Origin: Megaleporinus macrocephalus
Lineage: Eukaryota > Chordata > Actinopteri > Characiformes > Anostomidae
Length of the DNA: 64,000 nt
NCBI GenBank assembly: GCA_021613375.1
Contig: CM038720.1
Coordinates: 17,564,715 to 17,628,714, forward strand
Direction: 5' to 3'
Position numbers and translations under genes: made by a program. The notes under the pieces are model-generated. The model saw only the letters and a list, made by a program, of their open reading frames with translations, did not search any database and had not been told where the DNA came from. Shown here one piece after another: positions 11,876 to 24,500 of the stretch. Every line of letters starts with the position of its first letter. The stretch's first letter is position 1.

Positions 11876-13705
11876 ACATAAGCTTAGCACTGGCCATTTA
11901 CTTGGCATTGGAAAAATTGGGTTCCCTAGGTCTTTAAATGAGTCAACATTCAATTTTAAACTACTCCTACAGTGAAATGTTTCCAATACAATACTCACAG
12001 TTTGTTCCCTTAGTTTGTCATATAGGGATTCCAGCCTCTTGTTGGCATCATCCAGCTTCCTCCTGGTTTGCTGTTGGGATGATAAAAGGTGTTTTGTCAG
12101 ACAACCAACCAAAAGCCTTTCAGCGAGAAGAAAGTGAGATAAAACTAATCAGAAACCAGGACACATGGTGTCACAGTGAAGTTGACTAACTGGATCTATG
12201 GCAGCAGCCAAGCACTTCTGGATTAGACTCTCGAACGTGGTCTTCAGTATAAGGTGCTCATCTGGGATTGGCTTCTTCATGATCTTCTCAGCAGGCAGAG
12301 TCTGCATCGGCTCAAGTGAAACAGTTTCAGATTTAAATTAGCGCTCTGGGTTTAATAGGAATACATAATGCGTCATTTCATGCTTTATGATACTTTGAGT
12401 GACTGAACAATTCAGTGTTCTGACCACTCCAATAACGTGTTTATACTCATGATACCTGTATGACATCTCCAGTCGGAGCTCCTGGTGCCCCTTCTACGGT
12501 CGTGTTAGGCATAGCAGAGTTTCTGACAGCAGGTCCCAGGGGCTGCGGCTGGACGGGGGCGAAAGGGCCAGGAACTCCAGCTGGCTGCCCCGGGACCTGT
12601 GGCTGCTGTGGATGTTGCGGAGGCTGCATTGGGACCATCTGCTGCGGGTCTCCCAGTGGAGCCATAATTGGTGCTGTGATTGGAGCAGGAGGGGTGTAGT
12701 TCTCTGGAGTCTGAAAATTTTCAGAAATTCATATGAATTCCGTCTGTTCAAACGTCATAGTTTTGTACAAGGCAATGATTTACAGAGATTCCTTCATAGA
12801 TTTTAAGTAATTAGATAAAATAAAATTGTTTTATATGTAACCAGGATGATAAACAGAGTTGCACAAAAAACCCAAATAACATCAAGAAAGAAAATTGACA
12901 TCCCAAAATATTTTGAATACGATATTTAGTTTTGGTTAATATTTAAATATGCAGTATATAAATTATTATTGCATATAAAATGGTAAACATTAATAAATAT
13001 AATTAAATAATATTAAGCAAACTGTTAAACAGCAATGCAAATCGATTCAGCAACCATCAACAATTATTCTATAACTAATGTGCCCATACCAGGGCCCACC
13101 ATGTTTAACCCACATCTTATTTACATAATTTACAATTTATTTACCTATTATTTATCTAAACGCAAAAGAGGGGTTTGGTGTAAAATAGATCAGATATTTT
13201 ACAGCAGAGGTAATAGGAACCGGGCTCACCGTGTCTACAACAACTATTCTGAAAAATCAGATCTCTTTCTCAGTTTGAGTTTTCCTATAACACTCAGTTT
13301 CAGTCTAATCATTCAGCCAGTCAAGCCTTAATGATATGGAGAACAGGCGATTGGATGTTGGTGTTCAGCGTCTCTCAAGGAGGAAAATTATCTGTTTAAT
13401 TTCTCAAACTTAGTGATGATGAAAAAGTTTGGCCTGTAGTGTAGAGCAGTGTTGTTGCAGCTTTGCTCCTGGAGGCTCCATGTCCAGCACAGTTCAAGGT
13501 TTTTCCTGCTTTAACTCAATAACAAGCTATAAAGTGATTAGCTGGCTCAGGTGTGCTAAGAGCAGGTAAAACTCTAAAACATGCAGCTCAGTAGGCCTCC
13601 AGGACGAATGCTGAGAAACACTGCTGTAGTGTATTACGTCACACACCTTCTTCTTCTTGGGCACTCTGCTGAGAGCAGGAGGATCGTTCCAGCCATTCTG
13701 AGGTC
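10836..13705 (-). CDS. sec31a: sec31a Sar1-activating motif and C-terminal domain exons (residues 1197-1421)
   Basis: Exons 13705-13647, 12710-12456, 12301-12191, 12070-11999 and 11015-10836. The first encodes [20 protein letters not shown]1202 and N1203 match the Trp-Asn pair that in yeast Sec31 inserts near the Sar1 active site. Next comes another Pro-rich exon ending in [14 protein letters not shown]. The last three encode the conserved helical C-terminal domain ([57 protein letters not shown]). Stop TGA at 10838-10836. Confidence 0.93.
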
Positions 13706-16700
13706 CTGAAGCAAAACAGGATACAGTCAGTCTAAGAATATGGTCAACAGAGAATCTGACGGTTCAATATGGACCAATAACATATGTCCATTTGATTAGT
13801 GTATTAGTCCAAACAATGATATGAGGCAAACCCAATTACAGAAAGGCACATATTCAGCCATGAAGACCTAAATAAATAAATAAATAATTAGTTTCAAACT
13901 ATACATCTCAGAGGTAGGTGTGTTTCTCCTAGTAAAATTCTAGGTCAGCAGATTAGATTTTTACATATATCAGTTACACAGTCTTTTATAACAAAAACAG
14001 TCTCATTTCTAAGAGAAGTTAGAAAACAGTTATGTTATCGTTGGACCTCAGCAGGAAAAATAAAATGCATGCATCATATGAAGGACTGATAAGATAAACT
14101 AGGTGCTAAACTGTAAATATCGATCCTCCTGAACAGTTATGACACAAAATGACATGCAAAATCACAATTAATTGATTATTTACCTGTATTTATTTAAATT
14201 TTAGTGTATTTATTAACAAATAAGCGTTTAGCCTAGATAAATAGTGTTATACCGATTATATGGACGTTTAACACACGTTACTGCTAATCAATGCTAATAG
14301 AACATTTCTAACAATCACTATAATAATAAAACCCTGGTTATAATTAACACTTAAACTGCTCTGCTCTTTCAGAGGGTGTGCTGTGGTAAATATCCTGTAC
14401 TGTCAGCAGGTCAAAGAGAGAGAGCTTCCACAGGACTTTCAAAGTAAAGCTCTCTATACGGGCTGTTGACCTGCTGCTTGGGTGCCCACAGCTTCACTCT
14501 CATCAGAGTAATAGCTGACCTACGTCGCCCTACCATACACAGCACTGATCACTCCTCACCATCTAATGACTGAATGTAGGCCAACTGGTTCATGATGGAA
14601 TTCCAGTCTTAAGCCATAATTTATACAGCCATAAACTGATTCAAGGCACTTAAACATGCTGTGCTACAAACATGGTAGTTTTCATGTTTGATGTCTATTA
14701 GATTTGGAACAATTATGAATTTGAATGAAAGTTATTATTGATTATCAGTGCAGGACAATTACAGTCCATTCAATTGTGCAGCTGCCAAAATTCACCTTCC
14801 AATAACCAGGTATCTTGTGTGAATCCCCCTGTAGACAAGACAGAATCACACTGTACTTTCTGTGGACCATCATTATTATCATAATCATCATTAACAACAA
14901 ACGCCATAACTGGACGATGCACCTGCTGATGCATCGTCCAGTTTCTGTGGTTCTCCTGTCCCACATAAAGACCTTTGTCTCTTCCTGATTATGACAGCTG
15001 CATTAATGAACAACTTAGCCTGTTTCCTAAGCAAGATTCCTTGTGGGAGTGAACGTGTTTTGGGGAAAAAAAGGCCTCCTCATCGTCTACATTAAATTAC
15101 GGGAGAGAAATATTATCCTTTTTCTATTTCTCTTTCTGTATCATTAGTAACCACTTTTTACCCCAGCTTACATCTTCCTGTGTGCTTGACTGATACTAGA
15201 TACTAACTGTTACTCGAGCTCCTCCTAGTGCCCTAGTGTGCTTTTAAGAGATTCTATGACATGAATGTGTAGTTGATTTTAAAGTCTGCTGAGATATTAC
15301 AGTCATATGCAACAGTCACACAACAAGCTCTGTTAAAATGATAGCAATTTTACAAACCCACTACAAAGAACACACTTAAATATAACTTCTAGAACTGGTA
15401 AAGAAAAAACTAATTGTGATAAAAAAAAAAAAACACTAATTGTTATAAAAGCTATGTAGCACAGTTTTCAATTTTTTAAAACTACTGGGTTTGCAGACTG
15501 CTTCATTCAATCTATTTACTGCTTGATTTTTTTTTCACAAACAATCCAGCTTTGTCTCAGTTTCTACCGGTTATAAATGTTTATGTATTATACTTTACGA
15601 CGGGACTGCACTGTATAAACCCAGTAATGCAGCTGTTTGTGCTGGATCGGTCTGAGACTGTGATGGGGGCTTTAATGAAAGGGCACTGTGGTGCAGACCT
15701 GTTCTCTGTGAGGCTGGGATCAGGGCGGGATCAGCCTGTGTACCTGAGGCTCCGGTGGGTGGAGGTGGGAGGTAGGCGGTGGGAGAACCGGGCCCGCCAT
15801 GCTGGAAGGAGACTCCAGAGGAGAAAGGAGGAGGAGAGAAGGAAGAGCAAGAGGAGGAGCGAGGACGAGGCGCAGAAGGAGCCGGCTGGCCTGCTGCAAG
15901 AGGGGGAGGAGGTAGTCCGGAGAACACCGGAGGTGCAGGCTGAGATGACGCAGCGTGCATGAACTGAGGGGGGCAAAAAGCAGCAGGGGCCGAGGATGAA
16001 GGTGCAGGAGGAAGAGGAGAGGCTGTAGAAGAGGAGTATTGGAGAGGTTGGTAGATAGCTGGTCCCCCAGCAGGAGGTGTGAACTGCTGGACCTGGCCAT
16101 AGGCTAAGGTTGACAGAGAAAACAGAAAGGGCAGGCAAAGACAGTTAGACGCATTCCAACATTAGTCATGTCACTCCGGATCTGTGACCACATTCAATAT
16201 TAAACATGCAGAGACACTCATTTCAGCTCGAGCAACTTAGTATTGATTCTAAAGGGATGGGACGGTCACAATCAGACGCACTGTGGGATAAAAGTGACCG
16301 TTTCATTAACCGTACCAAAGTCTCACTGAAAACCAAAAACCTAAATATAATACACTATAATACAGTAAAATACAATATTTGTTTATCTGCTGAGTTTAAA
16401 ATATGTGGAAAAATCAAACATTAATGTAAAATGAGTGAACAGGGTACAGTTTATGCAGTCTATGCTTTCTTTTCCACCCAACTGTCCCTTTTTTTAAGGA
16501 TCTAAACAGTTAACAAGCAGAACTGGCAATATCATGTATTTATATTGTGGTTGGATGATGTTATTGTTATTTAGAAATATGAGTTTAATGATTTTTTTTA
16601 AATATAATATCAGTGGTTTCATAAGTATCAGTGCTTTGTAAACATTTTCGTATGATATCTAAAAAAAACAATAAAACATTTTAGACTTATGATGATAGCT

Positions 16701-16891
16701 GTGTACCAGCCCATCACTCATGTTAATACTGATATTTACGCTGGCATTTAGTAAAAGATCTGACTGGTGTAGTTTATCTTCTACATCGTGCAGGAACTGT
16801 TAAACAGCCAACAGCTTTGTTACAGATAAAAGAGGCTAGCTGCACAGGATGTGAAACATCCTGATGAGAAACATTACAGACAGAGGAGAAG

Positions 16892-16937
<46 letters not shown>

Positions 16938-17120
16938 AAAGATGGATTTCAACACTTACTCTGATACTGCTGTGAATACATGAACGGACCAGCAGGACCA
17001 GCACTCACTGGAGACTGCAGACTAAACAAACCTGGAGCTGGTTCAGCCTGAGAGAGAGAGAGAGGGAGAGAGAGAGAGAGAAAGATAAGGAGAAGAAGAG
17101 TGAGAGAGAGCGAAACAGAC

Positions 17121-17169
<49 letters not shown>

Positions 17170-18523
17170 AAGACAGAGAAAGACAGACAAAGAAAGACAG
17201 ACAGAGAGAGAGAGAGAGCGCGAGAGAGAAAGACAGAGAGAGAGAGAGAAAGAAAAACAGAAAGTGATAGAGGTGTTAATGTTTAATAGTAAAATTAACA
17301 CTAAACATGTTGGGGGCTGATGAGTATGTTGGGTTGGTGCGTGGGGTGGGGGGGGGCACAAACATCACAAACCTTCAGCAGCTGCTGTGTAAACAGACAA
17401 AAGAGACAATTTTCTTATGGGGGAAAGAGTATTTACACTACTTCAAAAAGGAAGCCTGTAGATACCTGAGGAGGGCTTAGAGATATCCAAAATATTTAAA
17501 ATTAATCATTCAGCTGACTGGAAAATAATCTAAAAGTGGAGAAGGTTGAAAACCACTGCCAGCAGGTTTAACACAGGAGCAGATGGTAAGATGCTTAAAG
17601 AAGTTTCTAATAAGCATTTAATCCTAACATATGCAGGTACCTTTTCCACTAATGTCAAAATACATGAATCTATCATTAGAACCAGACTGCTCACATCTGA
17701 CCTTACATGGGAGGAGCACCAAGAGGAAGCATTTACTGTCTGAATAAAATTCTATAGTATAATTAGCAACTATTTGCCACTTGTGTTTGCACACAGTGGA
17801 ATTTGACCTCTGCATTTAACTCATCTGTGCAGTGAAACTCCCACATATACGCACCCACACACTAGTGAACATACACACTAGTGGCCAATGAGCACACATG
17901 CCCAGAGCGGTGGGCAGCCCTATCCACCGCGCCTGGGGAGCAGTTGGGGGCTTAGGTACCTTGCTCAAGGGAATTTCAGTTGCAGACTTTTGGTCTAGGG
18001 GATTGATCCCTAGCCTTCAACCCACAACTGCCCGCTAGAACAAGAGTCACCTTGTGGAACAGTGTGCTCTGGACAAGCAAGTCAAGGATAGAGCTGTTTG
18101 GCCTCAGTACCAGAAACATGTTTGACCAGTTTTATTTAGAAGAAGCTCATACCAGCTATACAGCATGGTGGTGGAAGAGTTATGAACTGCTTTGCTGTCC
18201 CATAAAACTGGCAATTAATTTATCCATTGTCTTTATTCTACTACATTTGTCATATAATATAATAATATAAGGTAATATAACCTTTTCCAAGCTTTTCCTT
18301 GTGAAAACAACATAGTCATCTAATACCTGCTTTGACTAATCAGTACTTCATTAAGCTGAATCAAGATTGCATACAAGTTCTGGAGCGTTGAGGAGAAATC
18401 TGGAACTAAACTTTCTTCTTCAAACTGCCTTATAAGACATTATCTACTTCTTTCAGAATAATATTAATCCGTTCTAATGGTACGGTATAGATACTTATTA
18501 AACATAAGCAATTTTGCACAATA

Positions 18524-18597
<74 letters not shown>

Positions 18598-21500
18598 CAA
18601 TTGTTATTGCATATAATTATTGTTATAATAAAATATTGCCAAAAACTACAACAAATTATTTACATTCTTACATCTAAAACCACACTTTGTTGTCTAGTTT
18701 AAAGTAGCTTAGTTGTGATTGTATTTTAAATGACCAAAAAGATTTAACAAAATCTTGAACCTAGCAGTAAATGTGGTATCACACCAAAACAGGATGTTTA
18801 GAAACAAAAAGCTTGGCTGTGCTTCTGGATGGATATCTCATGTCCATTAGCATCACAGCAGATCGATTTAATTAACAGTAAATAAGAACAGAGCAGAGAG
18901 AACCATGACAATACTCATAAGGTCCTGCATGAGGCCCATATAAGGCCCTTGTTTCCTCTGTGTGTGAGCGCAAATGTACATTTTTGTGCGAACGCGTGTC
19001 TGTGTGCGTGTGTGGGGGCAGTCACAACTCCGTCTGTACCTGCAGGTCTGCTGGTGGGGCTAGTGGACGAGGGACACTGGGCAGAAGTGTTGGGGTTTGG
19101 TTACTCCAGGAAGTGACGGTAGAAGCGGCCCTACCCTGAACACAGAGACACACACTCACTCTCACACACCGCGCACACACTGCTCTGCTTCTGGATTGGG
19201 AGTAAAACCCGAGGTGTTTGGGGTTGGGGTGGGGGTGATAGGGGAAGCTGTACATTCAGAAGGTAATGTCTGTGAGGTAGTTACGATTTAAAGTGCAGTA
19301 ATTAGCTACTAATCCGGCAACTGCTTTCATAACAATTCTCACAGACATGATGCTGCCAGACTGTTAGTAAACCCAGAGATGACCAGTAATCCTGATTACA
19401 CCATGTCCAAGAGAGAAGCATGCAAATTTGGATCACACTTGTGTGTTTGTGAGGAAGGTATAATGTAGCTGAGACGGTGCCCACGTTTCCTTTGCGTGAC
19501 TCCCTGTTTGTATTGTGAAGTAGTATTTCATATTGGATTCATTTTGTACATTATCTACAGAAGCTGATTCATAAACACACGTAACTCTGTGGAAATTGAG
19601 ACTAAATACATACTGATTAGCAAAACACCAACATATTTACTTGTATTTTTTACAAATGTATTATAATGTAGTGAAAGCCCAGAAGACAGCTGCTTTAAAA
19701 TTAGAGATGGACCGATCAGCGTATCTGAGGCCGATTCCAATCGCCGATCACCTTTCAGCACAATCGCCCAATAGCAGATACCAATTGAGGGCGGGGCTAT
19801 ATGCCATGACAGACTTTATGTAGTTACTAGCACAAGTCATGAAACATGGTCTAAACTGGTGTATTTCCATTTTTATGGAGCTCATGTGAAACAGCATAAT
19901 ATTTGTAACAAAGAAAATCAAACAAATATCCCAATACTAAATTCATTAAATTTAGACCCTTTAAAACGAAAAAAGCTAATTAAATAAACATAGTCAAAAC
20001 TGCAGTCATTAAACGCAGACTATGGGTTAATTGAAACGAAAGTCTACAATCATTAAACGTAGATCTTGAATTGTTGCTGCTGTACTGTTCGTACCAGTCA
20101 GATGTTGGTTTTCTGGGTTATTTGTTTTGTGCTAGCTGCGTGTGCTAGCTCTGCTGTTTGCTGACACTCACTGTATTCAGCAGCGTGGTATCAGTATCAG
20201 ATTAGTAGTGTTAAATGTCTGTCTTGGTTCGCCCACAAGACACGTTGATTTTGCAAATCTTACAGAATGCCCTGGATGAGTCTGCGTCACATACAGTAAA
20301 CACTGCCAGACGAATTACATGTTTTCTATCAGCATATGCAGTGAACACTATAAACTGTACTGGTATGAATGTCCACCTAGCGGTTCAGATACGAATTGCA
20401 GGGACCTGCCCGGAAGGGGTTTCACTGAGGGCTCCTAAATCTATCTCTACTTCAAATATCTGAATATTGCAAGCTGTAAATCTATTCATACACACTACCA
20501 TGCAGGTCAGCATGTCAACAGCATGTCAGCAGTGATTTTCTTCTAAATAAATCTTGTCTGCGTCTGTACATATACAGTATTTTGTACATTGTACATGTTT
20601 ATTTGTATAGACGCTCCTGCTGTGAGTTTGCTGCATGTGTATGTATGTGCCATTGTGAGAGAGATCAGTACCTGCTGGTAGTATTGTTGTGGGGGGGCAG
20701 CAGGTGTTGGCTGAGGGGGCAGTTGCTGAGGCTGTAGCTGAGGCTGAGGCTGGACCAGAGCATAGGCTTGCGGTGAAACGCCTGCAGGTGCTGATGGGCG
20801 TCTGTTCTGCAGCTGTGCTGTGGTAGCTGCTGGGGCCATAGGGGTTACGGGGGCCGGAGCCCGCTGACCCAGGGCTCGGCTCAGACGCTCTTGCAAAAGC
20901 TTCACTGCAACCTACAGCAGGAAAAAAAACAGGAAAACGTTAACCACGTACACCAGATAAAAACATCTTAATGTAACGTCTACAGCAGTTTCGGAGCCAG
21001 AGTGAGCAAACTGAGCAACCTGACCATCTGAATCCAAGCAGAATTTAAAACACTGACACTGAAAACTGGCCGAAATTTAAACAAAGGACATCGTTATAAA
21101 GTAGGTCTTTCAGGCAAAGCAGTAGCTAGGAAGCCAGGCAGCCAGATTTACACTGTCTAAAATGAATATTAGGAATTCACCATATTTTAAAAGTGTTGGT
21201 CAAATCTTGCAGTAAATACCTTTACAAAAAAGTATTATTTAATAACTTCTTAGCCATAACATATTAATAAGACATTTTAAATGACCTTTGGTGAAACAAG
21301 TTTGTCATTTAAATTCAATTTAATAATTACTGAACATAAAAGTAGGGGTGTAGAAAAATATAAAAATATCGAATATCGGGATATTATGTTTTGTGATACT
21401 GTATCGATTCTCAAAAACACAGTATCGATACACAGATTCTTGGCAGGCAGTGAATCGTGTGTTTAACCCTCTAGACCACTAGTTAACAGTGTTGTAATCC

Positions 21501-24500
21501 ATTTTTAGCTCCACTCCAACATTAACAAGCAGCAAAAGGGCGCAACACTGTTGTACACATTGGCAAACCTGTTCATATAGTGTTGTGTTTTAATAGTAGG
21601 ATTTAACGCTGTATCACCATACATATTGTATCGCCAGGTTCTTGCCAATACATAGCCCTACTGGAAAGTGATAACAAAAGGCAGGTCATAATTAAAATAA
21701 ACCAAAACTGAACTGAGAACTTGCCTGCTCTGTGTTGGTGGGCAGGTAGGAGATGGCGGTCTGCAGGCTGCCCTGAGAGGCCAGCAGGCCTGCGTATTGA
21801 CTCATCTTCTCTGCCAGAAGGACGCCCACAGCAGGAGCCACACCACCCTGAGCCTTCTCCACAGCCTGCCGCAGAACCACTACCTTCTCAACCAGGTCCT
21901 GAAGGCAAACAGAGAAAAGCTCATCACTGAAGGTCGTTGCTCCCAAACACAAATGCCTGAACGCTGTATATTTCATAAAGATGATGCTCAGCATACACGA
22001 CGGCTACTATGGCGCAACTGAAGGAAAGTCATTTAATTGGACAAGAGTGTGTTGTAAAGTGTTTGGCAGAACGATTAATTAAGAGTGATGAATTAGTAAT
22101 CAGTAACAATTCATTAGTGAATATGTGAGCTGAGACGTGTACAAACCTATGCCGATTTCACCTTCATGCACTGGTTTATCTCCAGAAACAAATGGGTGTT
22201 TTTTTATTAATCAGACAAAAACAACATCCATGTGGAGAAAATCAGAAATACAAGTGCAGAAATACGGCTATTCCTGGTCTAATTTCATGTATGTGTAAAT
22301 AAGCAGCGGACACGCTACAGAAACGGTACACTACTGCACACGGTAATACACAATTACTGATTTCCCTGTGCAAATGTTTTTCCCTGTGCACGTTTTGCAT
22401 GTTGTGTTTTATTTTTAATTTTTATATTGAACTCAATAAATAAACAGAAATAGGTTGTTTTCAGTCACATGATTGAGATGACCCAGGACAGGAAGCAGAA
22501 TGGAGGCACAGAGCCTGTACTGTGTTAGTTTAGCCAGTATTACAACCAGCAAGATTACAAAGGCAGCAGATAAGAATTACTTTCTCCTCAAAAACAGCCT
22601 TCTACTCAAGATTTCCCTGCTCCTCCGGACATCCATATACTCAAAAACTACCTTCTGCTTCTTCTATTTATTACCACTAGTGAAAGCTAAATCTTTTTTA
22701 TTAGTGGTTGGGTCGATCTCGGTACCAAGGTGCTCCACAATGGCTGTTGTTTTTTTTTTTTTTTTTACTGTCCTAACCTTTACCTCCGCTGCACCACCTT
22801 ACATTAACGTTGTTTACTTAATGTAGGTGGCAAAATTTATTACTGCACCAATAAGGGTGGATCAGGAAAATTTACTGGTGAAACTTCAGCCTTGAAGTTT
22901 GGACATATTTTGATTTTTTTTGTCAATCTCTAGTATTTGCCTTTTCATTAAAAGCTACGTGTGGTTTCCCCAATTAGTTTGAGCGGAATTGTAACTAGGC
23001 CTAACAAAGGCATTCTGAGACCTTGTGATAGAGCTTCCTGTGTACAACAGCAGTTCTTCCATATGCAGTTCACACCACATCATAGCAGTGAGAAGGAAAA
23101 CGTCATATTTTAGTTTCTTCCTTTCAGAGAAGTGAGTGGGTGCTACAGATTTTCCAGTTAAAAACTGTTATAGAGATGTGCTGTGAATAGAGACATAACA
23201 GTGTATGTGAGCATATTGTTTGCTGTAGTAGAAGCCTGACCTGAAGCAAGAGGGGGCTGCTAGAGTCCTGTGCTCTAGACCAGCAAGACACCAGCTGCTC
23301 CATGCTGCCCGCACAAATGTAACAGAGACAGGCCTGTGCCTGCAGCGCAGAGTCCTCAGCAGCCTCCAGCCTGGAACCCAGTAGCCCTGAACACACAGAC
23401 ACAGCCACACACAATCACCATCAGCTCAGGACTGACATGACAATCAGAGATACAGAGTACTGTCTTAGCTATGAAATTTACTTGTACTTATCTTTAAAGG
23501 TTACAGTAATACACAGTGTCAGTTACCATATCAGCATGTCTGTTCGAGATTGAGAGGAGTGTCTGTTATCGCTAAGGACTGCTCTTAGTCACTTCTAAGA
23601 GAACTGTTGATTTTTCTTTGCTGAGCTGATCAGTTGCCTATCCTGTGTGGTCTGATACTTTTGCTTCTTCTGACTTGACCAGGTGCCCTGCTTGCCTGCA
23701 TTCTGGACCAGTTCACCAACCAAATTTCACCTGCAGAGTGCTGGCGCTCCCGAAGGTCCTGCTTAATAAATTCAGACATTTCTTCTCCTGCCTCACAAAC
23801 TAATCAGACATTTCTTCTCCTGCCTTAACTACTAATCAGACATTTCTTCTCCTGCCTCACAAACTAATCAGACATTTCTTCTCCTGCCTTAAAAACTAAT
23901 CAGACATTTCTTCTCCTGCCTCAAAAACGGATTTTCTGTAAAGCTACTATGTGACGTCGTCTGTTGTAAAAGGCGCTATAAAATTAACCTTGACTTCAGA
24001 TAATGCTAGTCGGCAGGATCTAAGCTTCCATTCAATGAGCTATATAAATATATATAAATAATATAAAAATAACTGGTTGATATTTTTGAAATTATACTGG
24101 AGAAGACTCCATTCTCCACTCCTCACTCACCGCAGAGGGAGGAGAACTCCTCAGGTTTGGCATAGGTCATGACTGCAGCCAGAGCCTCCTTCCAGTTAAG
24201 AAGATCGCACGTCTCTAGAACATCCAACCAGTCTTTCATGACCACGGCACTGATGAGCTAGAAGTTCAAGAGAAAGCGTTACTTTTAGGCCCCATCAGAC
24301 TCTGGCCATCCATGCAGAAAACGATAAGACGTAAACAAAGCTGGAAGAGTGCTCCATGAACACACCTTTCCGATTTTGCTTTGAGTTTTGGCCAAGTATT
24401 TTTTCTGGGTCTTCTCAAGCAGCTCTGGCCCACCGGCAATGGCCAGGATGATGCTGTCTGCCATTCGGTTGTCATGGAGACAGAGGTTAACAGCAGCTTC

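Noticed and set aside
12447..12806. Alternative-frame ORFs over the sec31a 255-nt exon
   Set aside because: Only the frame with [14 protein letters not shown] and [10 protein letters not shown] matches Sec31A and fits the splice phases.
15720..16138. Other-frame ORFs over the 405-nt sec31a exon
   Set aside because: The frame giving [13 protein letters not shown] and PASQRT matches Sec31A and joins in phase on both sides; the other frames are shadows of a C-rich exon.
23771..23935. CRISPR-like array (five regular 32-bp units)
   Set aside because: It is a plain tandem repeat without unique spacers, in a vertebrate intron.
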